64,000 nt of DNA from Peredibacter starrii (GCF_034259205.1 NZ_CP139487.1:1302001-1366000), one strand, 5' to 3'. Shown: positions 43,948 to 52,839, counted from the first letter of the stretch. The notes: generated from the sequence alone by a model not told the origin. Program-made: numbers and translations.

Positions 43948-45078
43948 ATGCGATACCTGGCCCTATTCCTACTTTTTAGCTGCGCTCAAACTCCACCTCT
44001 GAAGTTTAAATACACTTCATCCAAGCGCTATTTAGCGAGTCTGACTCGTGAAGAAGTGGTGGTGAAAAGAATTGAAGGGGAGCTCAAGCATCCACAGATT
44101 CTTGCAACAGGAATGGATTCAACTTTTCTCATCGTAAAACTTTTTGATGATCAAGGTCGTCTGCTAACTGATGTTGATCCGAGTGATCTCACTCTTTCAA
44201 CCAGTGAAGACGTTGAAGCAAAACCTTTCGCTCTCAAGCAGGGCGTGTATAAAACAGAAATTCTTCCTCGAGTGAAAAGCCGAAGCATTCGTATGCGAGT
44301 GGATTGGCAGGAAAGAGTTGTAAGTAAGGAAATTATTCTAAAAACAACTATCGCTCCGGTGAAGGATGAACTGCAACTTTTAAATCAGCATTCATTTCAG
44401 CATCCTCGAGTTGGTGACGGAATGAATACCAATCATCCAACTGACGGTTTCTCAATTGAGAACTCAGGGGACAACCGCATTGTGGATGCCACTCGTAATC
44501 CTTATTCACAACGTGTGTTCAACTTTGATTATCCGGAACAAGCTCGTCAGAATCTTTCGTTAGAAGTGTACGACGCTCCTAATGATACGGTTTCTCATAC
44601 CATGCATTCTATTTTCTGGTTCTTCCCGAGAAAGAATGTGCATCTCTTTGAGGAGCGTGGAAGCTCGATTGATGTGACTCTTCCGAACGGCGAGAAGATG
44701 GTGTTTCATAAAGAATCAAAAGAGATCATCGATGGTGTCTTCACTGAAGGCCCGGTTGATGTTTCCAAGGACCGCTTCAAGAGAAAGTATCCAGATCTGA
44801 AGTATCAAGGTCGTGGTGTGGTTCTGCGTGTGAATGCTCGCGGACAGTCGCCTCAGCTTGGACAATTTGAAAATACCAAAATCGATATGGAGTACGGGAC
44901 AGTTGGTTCGGCCGAGGTTCTGATTATGAACGGTCAAACGGGCCAGAAGTGCCGTCGTCCAAAAACTGATTTCTGGTTACCACTAGATGTGAACCCGATT
45001 GAATTCAAGTTCCCGACCGACGAGGAATTCGACGTGTATCTAAGAAACAACTGTGGTTTCGGACTACCTAAGTTTTAG
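43948..45078 (+). CDS. Lipoprotein, unknown function
   Basis: 376 residues. Short type II signal peptide with lipobox LLFSC at residue 12. The mature protein is beta-rich, with an N-terminal Ig-like domain (ILATGMDSTFLIVKLFDDQGR) and a central part with Asn/Asp-rich segments (NSGDNRIVDATRNPYSQRVFNFDY). The C-terminus carries two Cys. AAGAGGGC precedes the ATG. Ends 15 bases inside the convergent DUF423 gene. Confidence 0.8.
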   Translation: MRYLALFLLFSCAQTPPLKFKYTSSKRYLASLTREEVVVKRIEGELKHPQILATGMDSTFLIVKLFDDQGRLLTDVDPSDLTLSTSEDVEAKPFALKQGVYKTEILPRVKSRSIRMRVDWQERVVSKEIILKTTIAPVKDELQLLNQHSFQHPRVGDGMNTNHPTDGFSIENSGDNRIVDATRNPYSQRVFNFDYPEQARQNLSLEVYDAPNDTVSHTMHSIFWFFPRKNVHLFEERGSSIDVTLPNGEKMVFHKESKEIIDGVFTEGPVDVSKDRFKRKYPDLKYQGRGVVLRVNARGQSPQLGQFENTKIDMEYGTVGSAEVLIMNGQTGQKCRRPKTDFWLPLDVNPIEFKFPTDEEFDVYLRNNCGFGLPKF

Positions 45079-45450
45079 GGCCTGAAAAGTTAAAGCTCCC
45101 CAGCCAAGGACGAACATAAGGCCGCCTAATGGTACCACCATGGCGAAGGTCTTGATGTCAGTCAATGCGTAGAAGTAGCAGTTACAAGAGAAGAGCAAAA
45201 TCCCCACGAAGAACGAATAGTAAGAGACATTCAAACGAAGATTTTGAAAAGTTTGCTGAACAAGCGCGATGAGAATCATCCCGAGCGCGTGATAGAAGTG
45301 ATAGCGAACACCCGTTTCAAAAGTCACTAGCTTCTCTGGTGAGACGATGTTCTTTAAACCGTGGGCGCCGAAAGCACCAACTAAAACACCTAAGCATAGA
45401 AACATAGAACCAATAACGAGGGATTTTTTAGCCAACGGATGTAAAGTCAT
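45064..45450 (-). CDS. DUF423 (YgdD-like) inner-membrane protein
   Basis: 128 residues with four membrane helices. GAFGAHGLKN and ETGVRYHFYHALGMI are the DUF423 signatures. Function unknown. Its first 23 bases overlap the end of the thioesterase gene, so cotranscribed. Confidence 0.9.
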   Translation of the reverse strand: MTLHPLAKKSLVIGSMFLCLGVLVGAFGAHGLKNIVSPEKLVTFETGVRYHFYHALGMILIALVQQTFQNLRLNVSYYSFFVGILLFSCNCYFYALTDIKTFAMVVPLGGLMFVLGWGALTFQALKLR

Positions 45451-45868
45451 TTAAGAAGTCCTTTTTAGCAAATGGGTAAGTGTTAAATGTTCCTTGCCCC
45501 ACGGCCACGAGTTCTCCGCCCACGCGAATTTCTCCTGAACTAATAATGAGACTCTTACCTTTGTGAATTACTTTTCCAGTGCCAATCAGTTCTTCACCGA
45601 GTTTCACCGGACGAATGTAGTTAATTTTGAATTCAACTGTCGACGTGAGGTTCTCACGAGTCACAGCTTCTGAAAGCGCGGAAAGACCGAGCACACAATC
45701 CATAAAGCCCGCAATGACTGCACCATGAGCAATATTAGGTGAACTCAAGTGCTTCTCTTTAACCGTCATTTTGTAGGTAATGGAACCGGGAGAGTGAATC
45801 TCAAAGGTGAGTTCGTTTTCCTGGTCAAACTTATTAATGGACTTAAAAATCTCGGTGAAGCTTTTCAT
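45428..45868 (-). CDS. PaaI-like hotdog thioesterase
   Basis: 146 residues, hotdog fold. NIAHGAVIAGFMDCVLGLSA matches the HGG-like motif and central helix of PaaI/YdiI thioesterases, with the catalytic acid position in that helix occupied by Asp. Hydrolyses an unknown acyl-CoA. Weak ribosome binding site. Lies 9 bases after the SprT-like gene and overlaps the DUF423 gene, forming a three-gene run. Confidence 0.87.
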   Translation of the reverse strand: MKSFTEIFKSINKFDQENELTFEIHSPGSITYKMTVKEKHLSSPNIAHGAVIAGFMDCVLGLSALSEAVTRENLTSTVEFKINYIRPVKLGEELIGTGKVIHKGKSLIISSGEIRVGGELVAVGQGTFNTYPFAKKDFLNDFTSVG

Positions 45869-45877
45869 GCTTCAAGT

Positions 45878-46966
45878 TTAAGACTTTGAGAATGAGAGGA
45901 AAAGGTTTTTTGCTTTGCCTTCCACCGCATTCCGGATGGTGAGGTTCTGACCTTTAATGACCCCAAGTTCATTGGCGCGGGCGTCTGATTGATGACCCGA
46001 GCGGCTAAAAGTGAGACGGCGGTAAATCATCTGTGTATCTATTTCCAGCTGCTTTTCAACCACTACCAGGGCCTTGCGGTCCTCGGTGCTATAACTTTCC
46101 TTGGCCTTTTGCATTTTAAGATTGAAGCCCTTCGCCACGCCTAAGAAAAAGGAGTTTTTCTCACGGAGTCCCGAAAAGCCATATTCCTTTCTGGCCTCTT
46201 CCCACATGTGATCCAGTTCCTGGTTTAAGAAATTGGCCACATAGCCCGCTAGCTTTACGTTCGTAAGCGTGCCTGAAACCTCCAGGCAACAGGTATTGCG
46301 GCCCATAGAGATCACTGGCTTCACGATAAAGTGACGGAGAATTTCGTAAATGGCAGAGAGCTTTGAGTCTTTGCGGCCCTGGATCAGAAGGCGGTCCATA
46401 TAAATAGGCTCTTCGCGGCCCTTTAAATAATCCAGGTTATGTCTTAAAAGCAGCTCATTGGCCTTTAAAGTGGCGAGCTCCGCTTCATGAGCATTTGAGC
46501 TTTGAGCGAGTTGTAAAAGTTTTTTAACCTTCTCCAGGACCTTCTCGGAATAGAGGTCTCCCTCTTTGTCCAGATTGGCCGTTTCTAGGTCCATGGTTGC
46601 TTTTGCAATGTCTTCAGGAAATTTGAAGCGTTGGCAGATCTCACGGAACTCTGGCCCATGGGAAGTGGTAAACTTCGGGTAGTAAATGCTGGTGAGGTAG
46701 TGGGCAAGCTCGTGTCTTAAGATATCTCGAACGACACTGTCCTTTGCCAGATAGATCAATTTACGGTTCAGACCAATCTGCATGTAGGGAGCATTAAAGT
46801 GTCCCCATTCCTTGCCCTCGAATGCCACGACATTGATGGGGAAGAGGTATTTGTTACAAACAAATCTGTTACGTTTAACTTCAAAGCCAAGCTCTATCAG
46901 GATTTCCTTCAGGAAAGCTTCGGCCTTTTGAGTGAAAGCAAGTGTGGTCTGATCGTAGATAAGCAT
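45878..46966 (-). CDS. SprT-like metallopeptidase fused to DUF2786
   Basis: 362 residues. N-terminal SprT-like zinc protease domain with DILRHELAHYLT (HExxH) and SHGPEFREICQRF (third ligand His), then a DUF2786 domain (EKVLEKVKKLLQLAQSS, NAHEAELATLKANELL) and a C-terminal region with IYRRLTFSRSGHQSDARANELG resembling the DUF7168 extension of DUF2786 proteins. SprT/Spartan proteins cut DNA-protein crosslinks; DUF2786 is common in phage proteins. The upstream region carries operator-like repeats. No clear Shine-Dalgarno sequence. Confidence 0.8.
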   Translation of the reverse strand: MLIYDQTTLAFTQKAEAFLKEILIELGFEVKRNRFVCNKYLFPINVVAFEGKEWGHFNAPYMQIGLNRKLIYLAKDSVVRDILRHELAHYLTSIYYPKFTTSHGPEFREICQRFKFPEDIAKATMDLETANLDKEGDLYSEKVLEKVKKLLQLAQSSNAHEAELATLKANELLLRHNLDYLKGREEPIYMDRLLIQGRKDSKLSAIYEILRHFIVKPVISMGRNTCCLEVSGTLTNVKLAGYVANFLNQELDHMWEEARKEYGFSGLREKNSFFLGVAKGFNLKMQKAKESYSTEDRKALVVVEKQLEIDTQMIYRRLTFSRSGHQSDARANELGVIKGQNLTIRNAVEGKAKNLFLSFSKS

Positions 46967-47031
46967 GGGCCCATCATAAACCTTGGGAGATTTAAGGTCT
47001 ACAGAAGGTTGTAAGAGAAAGCTTGATTTTT

Positions 47032-47124
47032 CACTATGAAAAAAGGAACAAGTGCCAAAATGTCACTCCTGAAACCACTCGAAATCAGAAGCGAAAAAAA
47101 ATCTTCATAGTGCCAAAATGCACT
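47032..47124. promoter_or_regulatory. Repeat-rich divergent promoter region with two operator-like copies
   Basis: AGTGCCAAAATGTCACT (47051-47067) and AGTGCCAAAATGCACT (47109-47124) are near-identical copies 58 bases apart, each an imperfect palindrome. In addition CACTATGAA (47032-47040) is the exact inverted complement of TTCATAGTG (47104-47112). It lies between divergent genes starting at 46966 and 47190. Confidence 0.5.
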
Positions 47125-47189
47125 TCTTACATAGATCGATAAAACCTGTTATTTCTTAATTATTCCATACCACATGAAGGAGGAAAGGA

Positions 47190-47543
47190 ATGTTAAAGCT
47201 CATCACAGCTTCTCTATTTTTATTCGTTCTAGTAGTTCTTCAGAACAATGCATTTGCATTGTCACTAGATTGTAAATTTAAAGAAACGACTGTGACTGGT
47301 GTTAAATCAATTGAGATCAAAGAAGAAAGTCTTGTGATCAATAAGCAGCTTGAAATTCCAATGGAGAAATCAAAAGTTAAGTGTGGCAGCTTCGGCCGTC
47401 AGACTCGTTTCGATGGAAACGCTCTTGGTTTTCAAATCGTACTTAAGTCTTGTACTTCTGAAGCAAAACTTGAAGGTCATCTGATTGATGAAATCCGTGA
47501 AGTGGCGGCGGAAGTTCTTTGCGATACAAAAAAAGAAATCTAA
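47190..47543 (+). CDS. Small exported protein, unknown function
   Basis: 117 residues. Signal peptide at about 1-23 (cleavage near AFA-L), then a beta-rich domain with four Cys (LDCKF, VKCGS, KSCTS, VLCDT), likely two disulphides. AAGGAGG precedes the ATG. Divergent from the SprT-like gene and probably under the same operator-like repeats. Ends at a strong terminator. Confidence 0.75.
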   Translation: MLKLITASLFLFVLVVLQNNAFALSLDCKFKETTVTGVKSIEIKEESLVINKQLEIPMEKSKVKCGSFGRQTRFDGNALGFQIVLKSCTSEAKLEGHLIDEIREVAAEVLCDTKKEI

Positions 47544-47547
47544 AAAA

Positions 47548-47572
47548 AAGGCCCTCTTTCGAGGGCCTTTTC
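47548..47572. terminator. Terminator between convergent genes
   Basis: AAGGCCCTC/GAGGGCCTT with loop TTTC, with A run before and T run after, so usable in both directions. Confidence 0.9.
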
Positions 47573-47583
47573 ATTTCTCCTCA

Positions 47584-49680
47584 TTAATTTGAAATATAAT
47601 TTGTACTTGAATCGGCGTAGTTGTTAGCGGCATCGTAAGCACGTGCCTTCACTGAAACGCTTGTTCCTCGAGGCATTGAGAAATTACATGTATATGGAGC
47701 AGTGGAGTCTGTGCACTTCTTGAATCCATTTACATAAAAGATCACCTTCGTAACTGCCTTGTTATCAGTCGCAGTGGCAGCGGCAGGAACTGTGGCGTAG
47801 CGAGCGTACTTCGCACCATTGGCCGGACTTGTAAGAGTCACAACTGGCTTCGTGGTGTCTGTCGTTGAGACCGCAGAAACATTGATGGTCTTGGTTGTGC
47901 TAGAAGTTGTTCCATCATTATCAGTAACAGTCAGAGTTGCCGTGAAGCTTCCTGAGTTGTTGTAGGTCTTCGTCACATAAGCACCTGAGGCGGTCGTGCC
48001 GTCTCCGAAATTCCAAAAATAAGAAGCAATGGTGCCATCTGAATCAGATGAGGCCCCACCATCGAAATTCACCGCAAGTGGAGCATAACCGGAAGTCACT
48101 GAAGCAGTCATATTTGCCACTGGTGCCATGTTCGCATTAGAGGGAACGTAATTCATTGAAACAGTTTTTGATCCTCCATCGGCCGTAACTGGAGTTGGGA
48201 TACTGGCAGCAGACTGAGTTGAGTTAACCACATCCATGACTTCGAATGAAGAAAGGGTGGCAGGGTATCCAGTCGAATTGTCCGTCATGGTGAAATAAAC
48301 CTTATTATCTGAACCATTGAAAGGCAGGTCAGAAATATCCATGAGGAAGGTACTTGTCACCGCAGTGGTTGTCCCGTTAAAGGCATAAGCTCCGCCTTTG
48401 TTATAAAGCATGAACGGAGTAAAAGTGCTCGTAGCAGAGCTATAGGCAGTTGTTGACCAACCGAACTTCACTGCCAGCTGGTTTCGTCTAGCGTGGTTAA
48501 GAGAAAATTTCGCAAGATATTTTGGTTTATAAGCAACTCCATTCGCTGATCGAGGCACCTGGTGGTAAACGCGATTTGACATGAAGGCGGCCACTCGTCC
48601 TGAACTTGGTCCACCTTGAACGGCAGAAACCGCTTTTAAAGCATCATAAGCAAGGAAGACATAACCTTTGTTCTTCCATGAAGTACCGAAAGAGTTCGCG
48701 ATTTTTAAAACACCTTTCTCGCCGGCATCAACCACGTTGTTATTGTTGATGTCGACCCAAGCGTTGTCATCATATCCAACAATCGTCATCCCGTGACCAT
48801 CAACTGTGCCGTTCATATAGCGCATGACCTGCTGACCCGCGAGAGGGTTTGAAGTCTGAGCTGGATCGGCCTTGATCGTAGTGTAGGTCCATGATGTAAT
48901 ATAAGTTCCGTAAGTCAGAACATAGCCGTTGTTCAAAAGCTGTTTTACCTGCTCAAGACCCGCGGCCGTATCAACGTTCGTAATATATTGGGCCGGATTG
49001 TTTCGGCGTGAAAGAGCGGTCTGAAGATGGTCTAAGTTTGTGTTCCATTCACGATAGTTCGTATCTTCTGGCCAAACATTCCAAGGAACGCATCCATGTT
49101 TTTCTAGTACTGAAAGAGCGTCCGCAAAGTATGCCCCTCCATCAACACCATCATTGATCATGTTGTACACAAACTTGGTTGAACACTTGTGAGTGTTGTC
49201 CGTAGTTGTATTATTCACCCAACCCATGGCCAGACCATTATTGTGTGAGTGCTGATAATATCCCATGGCCCAAGCGGCACAGGATCCTAGGATCTGATTA
49301 CCGATGGTAGGGAAAGAAGGTAATAAGCTGTTATCAACTGCCGATGGCATGGCTCCACCGAAATCTTCTGTTGAGACTTCACTTGAAATGGCGCCCACTA
49401 ATTCAGAGTCAACATCGGAAACTGAATCAACTTCAGTTTCTTTCCCGTACTTCATGGCCGAAGTAGGTAATTCAGATAGACCTTTACGGGCCCTTTCTGC
49501 ATTCACTCGTTTCAGTCCCAAGGTATTGGGTTTCACGCGCTTGATACGTTTAATACCAAGTTCTTTTTGCATGTATTTAAGTTCGTTTTTCGTGACTGGT
49601 TTTAGCCCGGGTCTCGCATTCGCTTCTGAGAATGAAAGAGTTAAAAGTAGGGCGGGAACGATCAACTTCCTGTTGGTCAT
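47584..49680 (-). CDS. Exported papain-like (C1) cysteine peptidase with PKD and Ig-like domains
   Basis: 698 residues. Signal peptide at 1-22, a Lys/Arg-rich propeptide to about 95, a papain-like domain with the catalytic Cys in ILGSCAAWAMGYY, His in VDGHGMTIVGYDD and Asn in KIANSFGTSW, and a calcium-type loop VDINNNNVVDAGE beside the His. After a beta-rich linker comes a PKD domain (about 530-610; SYFWNFGDGTT) and a final Ig-like domain (TSPANGAKY to the end). Predicted secreted protease. GAGGAGA is its ribosome binding site, partly inside a hairpin. Confidence 0.9.
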   Translation of the reverse strand: MTNRKLIVPALLLTLSFSEANARPGLKPVTKNELKYMQKELGIKRIKRVKPNTLGLKRVNAERARKGLSELPTSAMKYGKETEVDSVSDVDSELVGAISSEVSTEDFGGAMPSAVDNSLLPSFPTIGNQILGSCAAWAMGYYQHSHNNGLAMGWVNNTTTDNTHKCSTKFVYNMINDGVDGGAYFADALSVLEKHGCVPWNVWPEDTNYREWNTNLDHLQTALSRRNNPAQYITNVDTAAGLEQVKQLLNNGYVLTYGTYITSWTYTTIKADPAQTSNPLAGQQVMRYMNGTVDGHGMTIVGYDDNAWVDINNNNVVDAGEKGVLKIANSFGTSWKNKGYVFLAYDALKAVSAVQGGPSSGRVAAFMSNRVYHQVPRSANGVAYKPKYLAKFSLNHARRNQLAVKFGWSTTAYSSATSTFTPFMLYNKGGAYAFNGTTTAVTSTFLMDISDLPFNGSDNKVYFTMTDNSTGYPATLSSFEVMDVVNSTQSAASIPTPVTADGGSKTVSMNYVPSNANMAPVANMTASVTSGYAPLAVNFDGGASSDSDGTIASYFWNFGDGTTASGAYVTKTYNNSGSFTATLTVTDNDGTTSSTTKTINVSAVSTTDTTKPVVTLTSPANGAKYARYATVPAAATATDNKAVTKVIFYVNGFKKCTDSTAPYTCNFSMPRGTSVSVKARAYDAANNYADSSTNYISN

Positions 49681-49685
49681 TTGGG

Positions 49686-49707
49686 GGTCTCCTCGTGATG
49701 TGAGACC
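49686..49707 (-). promoter_or_regulatory. Hairpin over the ribosome binding site of the papain-like gene
   Basis: GGTCTC (49686-49691) and GAGACC (49702-49707) pair around 10 bases. The 3' arm on the transcript covers part of the AGGAG site. Confidence 0.35.
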
Positions 49708-49810
49708 TGATTATGAAAAAGATTTGTATTTGGAGAAAGCTTAAAAACTTTTTGGTCAGTGACAAAGAATGGTTTGCTCGGAATATCTTTACACACTCAT
49801 TCCACAGTCT

Positions 49811-49834
49811 AAAAAAAAGGGCCCGAAGGCCCTT
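49811..49834 (-). terminator. Terminator of the 49839 gene
   Basis: On the minus strand AAGGGCC/GGCCCTT with loop TTCG is followed by eight T, just after the stop codon. Confidence 0.9.
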
Positions 49835-49838
49835 AATT

Positions 49839-50294
49839 TTATTCGCAGATTAATGTTTCATTGATTGGCTCATCAAAGTTCTTGCCAGTCATTTTCATCG
49901 TAAGTTGCTTATTGGCCTTGCTCATAACAGTGGTCATGTTCGCCACTTGCTGGCCCGCCATCGTTACTTTCATATTCATGTTCACGGTGTTGTTCACACA
50001 CTTAACAACTGAACTCATAGAGATCGTCATGCCGCTATCTGGGTCAGTGATTGTTTCAGAAACAAGGCGTCCATCAGCACGGTAAGTTTCAGTCTTACGT
50101 TCATTTGTCTCAGGATCAGTAGAAGTCACTGAGTAAGTTGTGACTTTATTTTGGATTGCCTGAGTGATCACAACGTCTGTTGAACCGGCAGTATTACCAG
50201 TTTGTGAACGACAGCTTGTATATGTGCCAGAAAGATCCGGGCAAGCGAATGCAGATACAGAAGTAAATAGCGCGAAGGTAGCGATGAAACGCAT
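49839..50294 (-). CDS. Small exported protein, lipocalin-like size, unknown function
   Basis: 151 residues. Signal peptide MRFIATFALFTSVSAFA, mature N-terminus CPDLSGTYTSC, then alternating beta strands rich in Thr, Val and Met with four Cys in total. The pattern suggests a small beta-barrel or sandwich. The N-terminal LSGTYTSC resembles exported proteins common in Bdellovibrionota. GGAGAACCC precedes the ATG. Single gene with its own terminator. Confidence 0.75.
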   Translation of the reverse strand: MRFIATFALFTSVSAFACPDLSGTYTSCRSQTGNTAGSTDVVITQAIQNKVTTYSVTSTDPETNERKTETYRADGRLVSETITDPDSGMTISMSSVVKCVNNTVNMNMKVTMAGQQVANMTTVMSKANKQLTMKMTGKNFDEPINETLICE

Positions 50295-50466
50295 GGGTTC
50301 TCCTTATATTGATTTCAATAATTGCAGCATTCGTGGCCCCAGACTGTCAAAGTCAAACTGGCCCCAGTAACAATGCGTCTCGCGTCAAGTGTCGAGAAAT
50401 ATTTTCATAGAAAGTGGCATTCTAATTGCAACGGTTGCGCTCAAGTATACACAAGGAGTGTCCACG

Positions 50467-51780
50467 ATGATTCGCAACTTACTGTTGTCTCTTTGCCTAT
50501 TGTTTCCAGTGATGACTTCCGCTCAGGTCGAAACGCAATTCACGTTTTCAGGTCAGAACGCTGAGGTTTTAAAGGGTGAAAAGAAAGTCACACAGGTCAC
50601 ACAAGTGCCAGTGGAATTTCCAAGTACCTGTACTCGTCAAATTCCTCATGAAGTCCGCGTCTGTCGTGATGTCACTCGTTACAGGCAATCATGCTCGACC
50701 ATTCCTTCTTCTGAACGATGCTGGAATGAATCTGATCGTGTTTGTCGTCCTGTGATCCGCACTCGTCAAGAATGCTCAAGCGGCCCAAGCCGAAGAGTGT
50801 GCCAGCAACAACCTACTCGTAGAATCTGTACTGAACGTCCCGCCAGACAAATTTGTCAAACTCGCCCAGACGGACGTCGTGTGTGTACTGATGTGAGACC
50901 GGGTGAGCACTGTACAGAAGTTGGTGGAGGCATGGCCTGTCATGACGTACCGGGAGAGCGTGTATGTCGAAGCGTAACTTATACTGATCAGGAATGTGAT
51001 TCTGTGACTCGACGTCGTTGTGAAACAGTTCCAAGCCGTCGTGAGTGTACTGATATTCCTTACTCTGAAAACGTTTGTGGCATGGAAACTCAATACTCAT
51101 CTGAGTCTTATGCATGTACTCAAACTCGCATGGAAAACCGTACATCTGAGAAGACCATTCGCTCCGAAGTGAACGTTCAAATCCTGACTAACGGTCTGGT
51201 GGAAGAGTTCCCAATGAGTGTGGTGGTGAAAGAAACAACTCCTGCGATGACTGCATTCGCGATGGAGGCCAAGCTTCTTAAAGAACCACAGGCATTCGTG
51301 GTGCTTAAAAAGAAAGAAGTCAAAATTGCTTCTGCTACTGAAAAAGAAATCGTGCTCAAAGGTTCTCTGGTTCTGGAAGTGTTAGAGGCGCGTATGCTTC
51401 CTATTTCTTTCCCGACTGCCATTGAAAGTGCACATATTGAGGCCGCGTCTCAAAAATTGATTGTGGTGATGGAAGGTGGGGTGAGCTCGCAAGGTTCAGT
51501 GGATCTTCAAATTACTCATAACTCGCTTCTTACGAAGTTAAAAACAATTGCTGAAGCGAAGGCAGAATACCCAAGTGCAAAAGCTGAACTCGGTCAGGTT
51601 GAAAACAAGGCCGCTCTAAGTGTTGATCTAAAAGGTCTCATTCAGAATGAGCCTCAGAAGAAAAACATGCGCATGAATATCAAACTAGGAAGCAAACTGA
51701 TGCTTCAAGGTGAAATCATGAACGCCAAGAAACCAGACACTGAGAAGCAATACGAAGGCATTTTCGTAGAGCTCAAGTGA
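50467..51780 (+). CDS. Exported Cys/Arg-rich repeat protein
   Basis: About 437 residues. Signal peptide at 1-20 (cleavage near TSA-Q). Residues about 55-220 are an array of short units with a regular Cys and flanking Arg, for example SRRVCQQQPTRRICTERP and ARQICQTRPDGRRVC, giving some 25 Cys. The C-terminal 200 residues lack Cys and are mixed alpha/beta. AAGGAG precedes the ATG at 50467. No family recognised; heavy disulphide or metal binding is inference. Confidence 0.8.
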   Translation: MIRNLLLSLCLLFPVMTSAQVETQFTFSGQNAEVLKGEKKVTQVTQVPVEFPSTCTRQIPHEVRVCRDVTRYRQSCSTIPSSERCWNESDRVCRPVIRTRQECSSGPSRRVCQQQPTRRICTERPARQICQTRPDGRRVCTDVRPGEHCTEVGGGMACHDVPGERVCRSVTYTDQECDSVTRRRCETVPSRRECTDIPYSENVCGMETQYSSESYACTQTRMENRTSEKTIRSEVNVQILTNGLVEEFPMSVVVKETTPAMTAFAMEAKLLKEPQAFVVLKKKEVKIASATEKEIVLKGSLVLEVLEARMLPISFPTAIESAHIEAASQKLIVVMEGGVSSQGSVDLQITHNSLLTKLKTIAEAKAEYPSAKAELGQVENKAALSVDLKGLIQNEPQKKNMRMNIKLGSKLMLQGEIMNAKKPDTEKQYEGIFVELK

Positions 51781-51793
51781 TACTCCCTTTTGG

Positions 51794-51821
51794 GGGCCGG
51801 GAGGAAACTCCTGGCCCTTTT
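51794..51821 (+). terminator. Terminator of the Cys/Arg-rich repeat gene
   Basis: GGGCCGGGAG pairs with CTCCTGGCCC (one G-T wobble) around GAAA, followed by TTTT. Confidence 0.85.
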
Positions 51822-52804
51822 CATTTGATCCAATTTCCTTTCTCCCATCTCCAGGTCGTTGGATGAATGTCTCTGCCGGAAGCATTTCGAATGGACATTT
51901 TTAAGATCGGCATACTATCTGCCCAAGAGATATCCACTTGTCCGTAAGAGATACCAAAAAATGTTTTTGGATATTTTCTTCCTATGTACCACCAGGCCTT
52001 GCGATTCACTGTATGGGTCATGCCACTGGAGAGAAACTCTAATTGGCCCCAATATTTAAAAATACTCGAGAAGTGTTTATCACCAGTGAGAAAAACGGGG
52101 GCCTTCACGTCTTTTAAAACCTTTTGCATGCGCTCTACTTCTTTCGGGTAATGCCACCATTCTTCGGTGTAAGGAAGAGTAGGTGAGAAGACTGAGAGGC
52201 CCACGACAAAAAAATGTAAATCAGCGGTACTCGTTTTAAGTTCATCCTCGAGCCACTGCCATTGAGTTTCTCCGAGCATTGGTGCTTTTGGATCTACGTC
52301 TTTAAAATAGCGATTATCAAGAATGATGAATTTTATTTTTTGTCCGCCTTCACCCAGAAATTGATGGCTCGTATAAATTCCTTCTTGAAGTCTTCGTGGA
52401 GAATCGGCCGGCACATCAAAAAAATCCAAGTGGAGGGACTGGCTCTTTTTTTTGAAGGCAAGATTTCCATCGGCATTGTTGTAAGCGTAATCATGATCGT
52501 CCCAGGTTCCGATCATAGGGGTCATGGATTTAAATTTTGCATAATCGGGTTTGGCATTTTGAATTTTGTAGGCCCGCTCCAATGCATCTGACTTTCCCCA
52601 ATCTGCGTAAATGTTGTCTCCTCCCCAGACCCAAAGATCAGGTTTTTGTTTAATCACGTCGTTCCACAAAGGCTGTTTGTCATTCTGATCATTGCAGGAG
52701 CCGAAAGCGAAACGTTTGATGGTGGTGAGATTGGAGAGTCGGTCGTGATTGGTTTGAGCGAAAGAAGAAAGTGAGAGCAGTAAGAGCAGTGCAAAGATTT
52801 GCAT
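51821..52804 (-). CDS. Exported PhoD-like phosphatase/phosphodiesterase (copy 1)
   Basis: 327 residues with a signal peptide (cleavage near SFA-Q). The PhoD/alkaline phosphatase D metallophosphatase motifs are FAFGSCND, WGGDNIYAD, GTWDDHDYAYNNADG, ILDNRYF and TGDKHFSS. Predicted to cleave phosphate esters outside the cytoplasm; members of this branch can act on phospholipid-type substrates. AGGAGG lies before the ATG. It is a close paralogue of the next gene upstream, about 36 bases away. Confidence 0.88.
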   Translation of the reverse strand: MQIFALLLLLSLSSFAQTNHDRLSNLTTIKRFAFGSCNDQNDKQPLWNDVIKQKPDLWVWGGDNIYADWGKSDALERAYKIQNAKPDYAKFKSMTPMIGTWDDHDYAYNNADGNLAFKKKSQSLHLDFFDVPADSPRRLQEGIYTSHQFLGEGGQKIKFIILDNRYFKDVDPKAPMLGETQWQWLEDELKTSTADLHFFVVGLSVFSPTLPYTEEWWHYPKEVERMQKVLKDVKAPVFLTGDKHFSSIFKYWGQLEFLSSGMTHTVNRKAWWYIGRKYPKTFFGISYGQVDISWADSMPILKMSIRNASGRDIHPTTWRWEKGNWIK

Positions 52805-52839
52805 ATGGCCTCCTGGGTGGGAGGGAATCCTTGCACTAT

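Noticed and set aside
47051-47124. CRISPR-like direct repeats
   Set aside because: Only two copies, each palindromic and 58 bases apart in a promoter region; no further units.
52262-52591. Plus-strand frame opposite the PhoD-like gene
   Set aside because: It is the antisense of conserved phosphatase motifs and has no start signal.
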